NCBI GenBank assembly: GCA_030613345.1
Contig: JAUWMD010000062.1
Span: 1 to 11,084, forward strand
Length of the DNA: 11,084 nucleotides
Reading direction: 5' to 3'
Source of the DNA: Candidatus Krumholzibacteriota bacterium
Lineage (GTDB): Bacteria > Krumholzibacteriota > Krumholzibacteriia > Krumholzibacteriales > Krumholzibacteriaceae
Shown here: in pieces, positions 7,801-11,084 of the stretch
Layout: each line of letters starts with the position of its first letter
Position numbering within the stretch: the stretch's first letter is position 1
Position numbers and translations under genes: made by a program
The notes under the pieces: model-generated
Databases searched by the model: none
What the model was told of the DNA's origin: nothing
Seen by the model: the letters and a program-made list of their open reading frames with translations, nothing else

Positions 7801-9134
7801 ACGAGGCGGTCGATTTTATTACCCTGCCGTTCGAAGTCAGGCAGGAAAGGCTCGAGCTCGTATCGGGCGCCGCAACGGAAGGGAAACGCCTCGAGCCGAG
7901 GCGCAGCGCCGTCTCGGCAGAGGAAGCGGTGACGGAAGAAAAGGCAGGAGCCGTTCCGTGGACTCCACTGAGGATCGAGGCGGGCACCGTAGGCGAGTCG
8001 GGCGAGATCACTGTCCTGAGCCTCATCGGGGTCATAGATACGGTCAGCTGCATGAAACTTCGCGAGGTGCTCGATAACCTCGTCTCGAAGGGCGTTACGA
8101 AGTTCGTCGTGGATATGTCCATGGTCGAGTATGTCAGCAGTGCGGGATGGGGTATCTTCGCGTCGAAGATCGACGAGGTCAGGCGCTCCGAGGGCGATAT
8201 CAAGATATTCGGGATGGATCCCGAGGTCGACAGCATCTTCCACCTTCTCGGATTCGACGTGATCATGCGTTCCTTCAGCATCCTGTCCGAGGCGATAGGT
8301 GATTTCGAACGCGCGCCCGCGCTCGCTGGCTCGACCGCGGCGATTCCCTCGCCGGTGACAGTTTCTGATGAGGATCCTTGTGCGGAAGTTCCGTGCGAGA
8401 AGCCTCCGGCGGATACCGTGTCGCCGGGTAGCGACCCAGGGGAACTGGAGTTCGAGGTGGCGGCCAGGCGGTCACCGGACGGGAGATCGATGGTGCTCGA
8501 TATCTCCGGTGCGATAGATGCGGCTACATCCGTTGTATTCGAGGACAGGCTCGAGCTGGCCATTAAGGACAGGCCGAGTTTTCTCGTGATCGATCTCTCC
8601 GGCGTCATCTATATAAGCAGCAGCGGCTGGGGAGTCATCGTCAAGTACATGCAGAAGATCGGGGCCGATGGCGGGAGGATGGCGCTGTCAGGGATGAACC
8701 AGCCGATATTCAAGATATTCAGGGACCTGGGATTCGATCCTCTGATACCCCATTTCATGAGCAGCGGGGCGGCTTTGTCCGAACTCGCCGCGCCGGTCGC
8801 AGAATCGCCGATAGAGGAACCGGTCCAGAAAAGGGATCGCGAACCCGTCGTCGAAGATGCCGTGAAGGAGAAGCCCTCGCCGGTGGACGTTTTCCGGTCC
8901 GATCCGCTGTCCGGGAAACCCGCAGCGCCAGAGCTCGAGAAGACCGGCGTCGAACAGATCAAGCCCGTGGCGAGAGAACACGCCGAGACACTCGACGTCA
9001 AACTCGATTTATCGGAGACGGCCGGCGAGTCCAAAGGGAAAGACCGCAGGGTCCGCAAGATGGGATGGGGAGAATACGGCAAGAAACTGCTGGAACGAAA
9101 CAGCAAGAGGGACGGGAGGAAGAAGAAGGAATGA
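4818..9134 (+). CDS. Multidomain partner-switching protein: RsbW-like kinase, TM/Cache sensor, HAMP, SpoIIE-type PP2C phosphatase, transposase-type HTH, three STAS domains
   Basis: The 1438-residue product starts at GTG. Domains in order: an anti-sigma-type HATPase (about 10-145) with N box E53/N57 in MDEACTN, DRGKPF at 87-92 and GGLGIYL at 112-118; TM1 (about 170-188); an extracytoplasmic Cache/PAS-like sensor (about 190-338, with RIVNNDGTIVSSSD); TM2 (about 342-364); HAMP (365-418); a short coiled coil; and a SpoIIE/RsbU PP2C domain (about 425-664). The phosphatase keeps its acidic metal-site motifs: GGDYYD (D461, D464), ADVSGKG (D479), AGHN (548-551), TDG (D605) and NDDIT (D657, D658). Next come a transposase-like helix-turn-helix region (about 668-810), an acidic Ala/Glu/Pro linker, and STAS domains at about 885-1002, 1049-1165 and 1206-1325. 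A disordered tail ends in a Lys/Arg-rich segment (1405-1438). In RsbW/RsbU/RsbV systems the kinase phosphorylates and the phosphatase dephosphorylates a STAS serine; all three parts are here in cis. Mycobacterial Rv1364c is a partial precedent. No sigma factor gene is visible, so the output is unknown. Confidence 0.9.
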   Translation: MKRELLRDRETFHLEIPADENNLSEVRDFIADVCLKAGFSKRETNNTKLAMDEACTNIIKHAYRDEIGAIRIDVQAEPGKVEINIFDRGKPFDWSEVKDPDLQRYVEIGKKGGLGIYLMNRLMDDLDYQASESGNRLYMVKVAGSGGADSLFFSIKPKWTSTLKFKFAFRATLGLLGLVFFLWAIQFVNQSRDVAARTREAWLSMNRFARMVETKSEPAMIRDDLYDPEYRELTDFVVERVVKNPAVIYTRIVNNDGTIVSSSDVEEFMNGYSLPVGAETLDAEGTWISVAGPKDDRIRELHFPIYITRDDAENAASLGRVVVGVSENVIISGIDDPRTKTTLILAGLIIVGLSLIYLLISVLVKPIQALTDGVRAIGEGDFSDELEIDGPEEIGEIARAFNEITSKFREAQKSVVEQERMQKEMQVAQEIQHSLLPGKVPAVSGYDIASLYRAAKEVGGDYYDFVSVDEDTLGVVVADVSGKGVPGSLVMTMIRTALRMEARGSHSAADVMSRMNDFVTEDMKKGMFVTIFYLILDSKNRVISYASAGHNPMILFRAETDETFFLNPRGFPVGISLPDENLFRRSIDVEKIKLKKDDMLVIYTDGVTEAMNEAREQYGEDRLLALIKEHGTKSPDEFVDALNEDIKIFTSGYPQNDDITVVAMKEKMMADDVLFGIRKKMLDLVEIEGFTVAEACSRMKVSPSTYYRYKKRMAEMGERGLKNKTLREEHEIKRVNLEQRKELLEIVRRDPKFGAKRIATAFNDGKDESDTVTPSLIYDELKRMRLNTYGKRLEYLRRNRFISEEQFQAMLSGEEMLPAAPAVGAGSLDEVSAEELPAAEEFAGEAVPADTDLTEYQPMTVSRYESGEAEDDVERLLASVLGNDAGEGGLVEVLTQDEERGIIVIRVAGHLDSSSAGELEIFLESVHEYGFSKIVVDLAGVPYISSGGWGIFTGRVKMLREKEGDVVLAGMSPEVFDIYELLGFQDIIMNFRNVDEAVDFITLPFEVRQERLELVSGAATEGKRLEPRRSAVSAEEAVTEEKAGAVPWTPLRIEAGTVGESGEITVLSLIGVIDTVSCMKLREVLDNLVSKGVTKFVVDMSMVEYVSSAGWGIFASKIDEVRRSEGDIKIFGMDPEVDSIFHLLGFDVIMRSFSILSEAIGDFERAPALAGSTAAIPSPVTVSDEDPCAEVPCEKPPADTVSPGSDPGELEFEVAARRSPDGRSMVLDISGAIDAATSVVFEDRLELAIKDRPSFLVIDLSGVIYISSSGWGVIVKYMQKIGADGGRMALSGMNQPIFKIFRDLGFDPLIPHFMSSGAALSELAAPVAESPIEEPVQKRDREPVVEDAVKEKPSPVDVFRSDPLSGKPAAPELEKTGVEQIKPVAREHAETLDVKLDLSETAGESKGKDRRVRKMGWGEYGKKLLERNSKRDGRKKKE
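6819..7247 (+). other. Embedded transposase/integrase-type helix-turn-helix region within the partner-switching protein
   Basis: This covers residues about 668-810 of the protein encoded at 4818-9134. The first half reads like the N-terminal HTH of IS481/IS3/IS630-type transposases: a helix (RKKMLDLVEIEG), FTVAEACSRMKVS, a recognition-like helix with PSTYYRYKKRM, then GERGLKNKT. The second half matches the companion winged-helix segment: LLEIVRRDPKFGAKRIATAF, then a helix with PSLIYDELKRMRL and a basic end (KRLEYLRR). No DDE catalytic domain follows, no frameshift is present, and I saw no terminal inverted repeats. It is read as a co-opted DNA-binding module; whether it binds DNA is inference. 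Confidence 0.7.
7470..8792 (+). repeat. Three tandem STAS (anti-anti-sigma-like) domains separated by acidic, Pro-rich linkers
   Basis: The repeats lie at about 7470-7823, 7962-8312 and 8433-8792 (protein residues 885-1002, 1049-1165 and 1206-1325). Each has the STAS pattern: a strand with G-x-[LI]-D (GHLD, GVID, GAID), a central VVDL/VVDM/VIDL strand, the loop YISSGGWG, YVSSAGWG or YISSSGWG, and a final helix with LLGF, LLGF or DLGF. Aligned to B. subtilis SpoIIAA (DSSGLG, Ser58), the acceptor equivalents are S946, S1108 and S1268, all retained. The preceding Asp is Ser in all three, and the GWG is shared, suggesting internal duplication followed by divergence. Confidence 0.85.
9115..9119 (+). 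promoter_or_regulatory. Ribosome binding site (GGAGG) for the ParA-like gene
   Basis: GGAGG sits 11 nt before the ATG at 9131, inside the end of the upstream gene; a second purine run, AAGGA (9126-9130), directly abuts the ATG. The start overlaps the upstream stop as ATGA (9131-9134), a classic translational coupling arrangement. This decides the start against an in-frame ATG at 9065, which would add an unconserved extension ahead of the MKSFAIMTMKGG terminus. Confidence 0.7.
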
Positions 9135-9877
9135 AGAGTTTCGCGATAATGACGATGAAGGGGGGCACGGGCAAGACGACGACGGCGGTCAGTCTCGCGC
9201 ACGGCCTTACCCTCAGCGGGCGGAAGGTCCTTCTCGTCGACTGCGATCCTCAGCGAAATGTCGCCGTCACTTTCGGCGTCAAGGGAGAAAAGGGACTCGA
9301 CGGCCTGCTGATGACCGGCGACGTCGACATCATCCAGGTAAGGGAAAACTTCTTCATCATAGATTCCGGCGGGCGGAAGCTCGTCGAGGTCGAGCTGCAG
9401 CTCGGCAGACAGGAGAGACGGGAAGGAAGGCTTCGAGACGCCCTGAAACATCTCAAAGGGTGCGACTATGTCATCTGCGACTGCCCCCCGTCGATGAATC
9501 TGATAAACATCAATGTGCTTGCCTACTGCGACGAGGTGATAGTCCCGGTGGGGATGGACTATCTCTCCGAGGTGGGGGCGCGCCAGACGCTGGAGATCAT
9601 CGAGGAGATCGCGTGGATCACGGAAAGGAGCTCGATCGAATACAGGATACTGCCGACGTTCTTCGATTCCCGCACCAGGATATCCAGAACGGTGATGGAC
9701 GACCTGAGGGAACATTTCGGCGAGAGGATATTCAGCACGGTGATCAGGGTAAATACGGCGATAAGGGAAGCTCCGGGTTCCAACAAGACGATATACGAGC
9801 ACGCCCCCCTGTCGAGGGGAGCGTACGACTACTACAAGCTTACCGAAGAGGTGCTCGCTCTCGAGAGAGAGGGCTGA
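9131..9877 (+). CDS. ParA/Soj-like P-loop ATPase (orphan, no ParB in the window)
   Basis: The 248-residue product has the usual length of short chromosomal Soj/ParA or MinD-like proteins that lack an N-terminal HTH. It carries the deviant Walker A motif KGGTGKTTT (10-18) with signature lysine K10 and P-loop lysine K15; Walker A' LLVDCDPQRN (34-43); Walker B-type CDYVICDCPPS (111-121); and the family's C-terminal run RVNTAIREAPGSNKTIYEH (206-224) and SRGAYDYYKLTEEVL. All nucleotide-site residues I can identify are present, so it should be active. ParA ATPases dimerise on ATP, bind nucleoid DNA non-specifically and position plasmids, chromosomes or protein clusters with a partner that stimulates ATP hydrolysis. 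No parB gene or parS-like palindrome is visible. Its 4-nt overlap with the partner-switching gene suggests its cargo is that protein or the downstream TPR protein, which is inference. Confidence 0.93.
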   Translation: MKSFAIMTMKGGTGKTTTAVSLAHGLTLSGRKVLLVDCDPQRNVAVTFGVKGEKGLDGLLMTGDVDIIQVRENFFIIDSGGRKLVEVELQLGRQERREGRLRDALKHLKGCDYVICDCPPSMNLININVLAYCDEVIVPVGMDYLSEVGARQTLEIIEEIAWITERSSIEYRILPTFFDSRTRISRTVMDDLREHFGERIFSTVIRVNTAIREAPGSNKTIYEHAPLSRGAYDYYKLTEEVLALEREG

Positions 9878-9903
9878 AGCTCTCGCCGGAAGGCTTGTTT
9901 TAC

Positions 9904-9932
9904 TGTATTCCGCGGGGGAGATATGGTATTAT
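9904..9932 (+). promoter_or_regulatory. Weak candidate promoter in the 80-nt gap before the TPR gene
   Basis: The gap 9878-9957 is AT-richer than its surroundings. TATTAT at 9927-9932 resembles a sigma-70 -10 element; 17 nt upstream, TGTATT (9904-9909) is a poor -35. A transcript from here would have a very short leader before the TTG at 9958. It is offered only as a possible internal promoter. Confidence 0.2.
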
Positions 9933-9943
9933 TCCTTTCTTGC

Positions 9944-9951
9944 GGGAGGAG
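9944..9951 (+). promoter_or_regulatory. Strong ribosome binding site (GGGAGGAG) that selects a TTG start at 9958
   Basis: GGGAGGAG is a near-perfect Shine-Dalgarno sequence; its GGAGG core (9945-9949) ends 8 nt before the in-frame TTG at 9958-9960. The alternative in-frame ATG at 9985 has only a purine run (GAGAGAAGAA) ahead of it, and upstream in-frame starts lie inside the ParA gene in another frame. Confidence 0.7.
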
Positions 9952-9957
9952 TTCTTT

Positions 9958-11076
9958 TTGGAAAGTTTCGAATTGAGAGAAGAAATGCGTCACGGCGGGG
10001 CGAGCTATTTCCTGCAGACGAGCTACAACTCCGAGAACGAACAGATACAGAGCTCGTTTTTCAGGGATGGGGCGGTCTTCGACACGATGGTCAGAAAGGT
10101 CGGCGGGGATTCGGGGACCGAGAAGCTCAGGGAGCTCACGAAGAAGATCCATCAGCGGAACAAGCGGAGCTTCCGGTTCATCCTCGACGCGAGGGACAAC
10201 ATCGGCAGGTCAGACGATCCCAATCCGCATCTCAGGCTGGCCGATACCCTTTTGAGGAGGAACCTCTTCCGCGAGGCGATTGCCGAGGCCGAGACGGCGG
10301 TGGAAAAGGGAGCGAACGATTCGAGGGCCTGGATGGTGATCGGAGAGGCGCTTTACAGGATGGATGAGTTCGACATGGCGCTCGACGCTACCCGGAAGGG
10401 GCTCGAGCTCAGTCCTGACTATCCCGACCTGCATAACCTGATAGGGAAGATATTCCTGAGACAGAATATGTGCGGGATGGCGGTCGAGAGTTTCAAGAAG
10501 GCGATCAGCCTGAACATGTATTACGGCGAGCCGTATCTCAACCTGATTCGGACCTTCCTGAAAAACACGATCATCAAGCAGGACTATGAGCTTTCCAGAG
10601 GGCTCGAGGAAAAATTCACATTGAACCTCGAGAAGGCCGGACAGCTCAATCCCAACCTGGGGGACGGGATCCTCGACGGCGTGAAGACCCATTTCGAGAG
10701 GGAGGAGTACGAGGAGGCTCTGAAACTCCTCGACGGGATCGGATCGGTCAGCACCCGCAGCCTCGTCGATGATATCATCCTCGAGCTTTACCTGATGCTC
10801 GTCCAGAGTGGAGACAGGATCGAGGAAGGGGATATAGAGAAATACCTCGAGAAGGTGGGTGAGATACTGGACAGGAATCCTACCTTCGCAGATGCCTGGA
10901 ACTCACTTGGCATCCTGTATACTGCAAAATGCAAGCTGTTTATGGACAAGGCGAGCGAGGCGTTCAAAAAGGCCCTCGAGATAAACGGGGATTACGAGAA
11001 GGCGAGGAAAAACCTGAGGCTTACGGAAAACGACCGACAGGGAATATTTATCCTTTTAAAGGCATTATTGGACTGA
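9958..11076 (+). CDS. Tetratricopeptide-repeat protein with a small N-terminal beta-rich domain
   Basis: From the TTG at 9958 the product is 372 residues. There is no signal peptide or membrane segment, so it is probably cytoplasmic. Residues about 11-80 form a compact domain (GGASYFLQTSYNSENEQI, FFRDGAVFDTMVRKV, then a helix with ELTKKIHQRNKRS). It resembles, by memory only, a short 'QT...dG.v..T' domain found ahead of TPRs in some deltaproteobacterial proteins. From about 88 onward helical pairs follow TPR spacing: DPNPHLRLADTLLRRNLFREAIAEAE, SRAWMVIGEALYRMDEFDMALDA, PDLHNLIGKIFLRQNMCGMAVESFKKAI, then a longer divergent middle (200-300) and a last unit (about 308-345) with ADAWNSLGILYTAK and ASEAFKKALEING. 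TPRs usually scaffold protein-protein contacts. Its position 80 nt after the ParA-like gene suggests a role with the ATPase or the partner-switching protein; the exact partner is unknown. Confidence 0.85.
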   Translation: MESFELREEMRHGGASYFLQTSYNSENEQIQSSFFRDGAVFDTMVRKVGGDSGTEKLRELTKKIHQRNKRSFRFILDARDNIGRSDDPNPHLRLADTLLRRNLFREAIAEAETAVEKGANDSRAWMVIGEALYRMDEFDMALDATRKGLELSPDYPDLHNLIGKIFLRQNMCGMAVESFKKAISLNMYYGEPYLNLIRTFLKNTIIKQDYELSRGLEEKFTLNLEKAGQLNPNLGDGILDGVKTHFEREEYEEALKLLDGIGSVSTRSLVDDIILELYLMLVQSGDRIEEGDIEKYLEKVGEILDRNPTFADAWNSLGILYTAKCKLFMDKASEAFKKALEINGDYEKARKNLRLTENDRQGIFILLKALLD

Positions 11077-11084
11077 AAGTTGCA

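Noticed and set aside
6867..8243. Long minus-strand open frame (458 codons) opposite the PP2C/HTH/STAS region
   Set aside because: It mirrors the reading frame of strongly conserved domains on the plus strand and its residues look like a codon-complement artefact.
9065..9130. Upstream ATG extension of the ParA-like protein
   Set aside because: ParA proteins begin a few residues before the Walker A strand; the ATG at 9131 with GGAGG upstream fits, and the extension only re-reads the basic tail of the previous gene in another frame.
8609..9802. Minus-strand open frame (397 codons) opposite STAS3 and the ParA gene
   Set aside because: It spans two unrelated plus-strand genes, with no plausible ribosome site or domain.
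9877..9901. Possible terminator after the ParA gene (short GCC/GGC stem followed by TTGTTTT)
   Set aside because: The stem is only 3-4 bp with mismatches around it and the T run is interrupted, too weak to call.
9460..9957. Upstream extension of the TPR protein frame through the ParA gene
   Set aside because: It overlaps conserved ParA coding sequence in a different frame and has low-complexity composition; the strong GGGAGGAG site marks the TTG at 9958.
11052..11062. Palindrome CCTTTTAAAGG near the end of the last gene
   Set aside because: It is inside the coding sequence with a 1-nt centre, so it cannot form a terminator hairpin, and nothing else supports an operator.

Overview
The window reads as one co-directional (+ strand) cluster of five protein genes from a GC-rich, Gram-negative-type bacterium. 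A PorV/PorQ-family outer-membrane protein and a surface protein ending in a FlgD/T9SS-like C-terminal Ig domain point to the FCB superphylum or a related uncultured lineage (Krumholzibacteriota-, Eisenbacteria- or Zixibacteria-like). That placement is inference from gene content and from frequent AGG/AGA and ATA codons. I see no RNA genes, CRISPR array, insertion sequence or attachment site.

Layout: (1) positions 2-2917, the 3' part of a very large secreted protein of repeated Ig-like beta-sandwich modules with an NYPNPF-type C-terminal domain; its start lies outside the window. (2) 2928-4817, a signal-peptide-bearing PorV/PorQ-like beta-barrel fused to a TPR tail. (3) 4818-9134, a 1438-residue membrane signalling protein that strings together an RsbW/SpoIIAB-like kinase, a TM-flanked Cache-like sensor, HAMP, a SpoIIE-type PP2C phosphatase, a transposase-type helix-turn-helix region and three STAS domains. 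(4) 9131-9877, an orphan ParA/Soj-like ATPase. (5) 9958-11076, a TPR protein starting at TTG. Gaps are 10 nt, 0 nt, a 4-nt overlap and 80 nt, so genes 1-4 look like one transcriptional unit and gene 5 probably belongs to it, possibly with its own weak promoter.

Working model (inference): genes 1 and 2 resemble a T9SS-like cargo and its outer-membrane shuttle/anchor. Gene 3 senses something in the periplasm and sets the phosphorylation state of its own STAS modules through opposing kinase and phosphatase domains. The ParA ATPase and TPR protein may place this assembly in the cell or link it to other partners. The most noteworthy item is gene 3: an all-in-one partner-switching protein with a transposase-like DNA-binding region embedded between phosphatase and STAS modules, translationally coupled to a ParA gene with no ParB in view.
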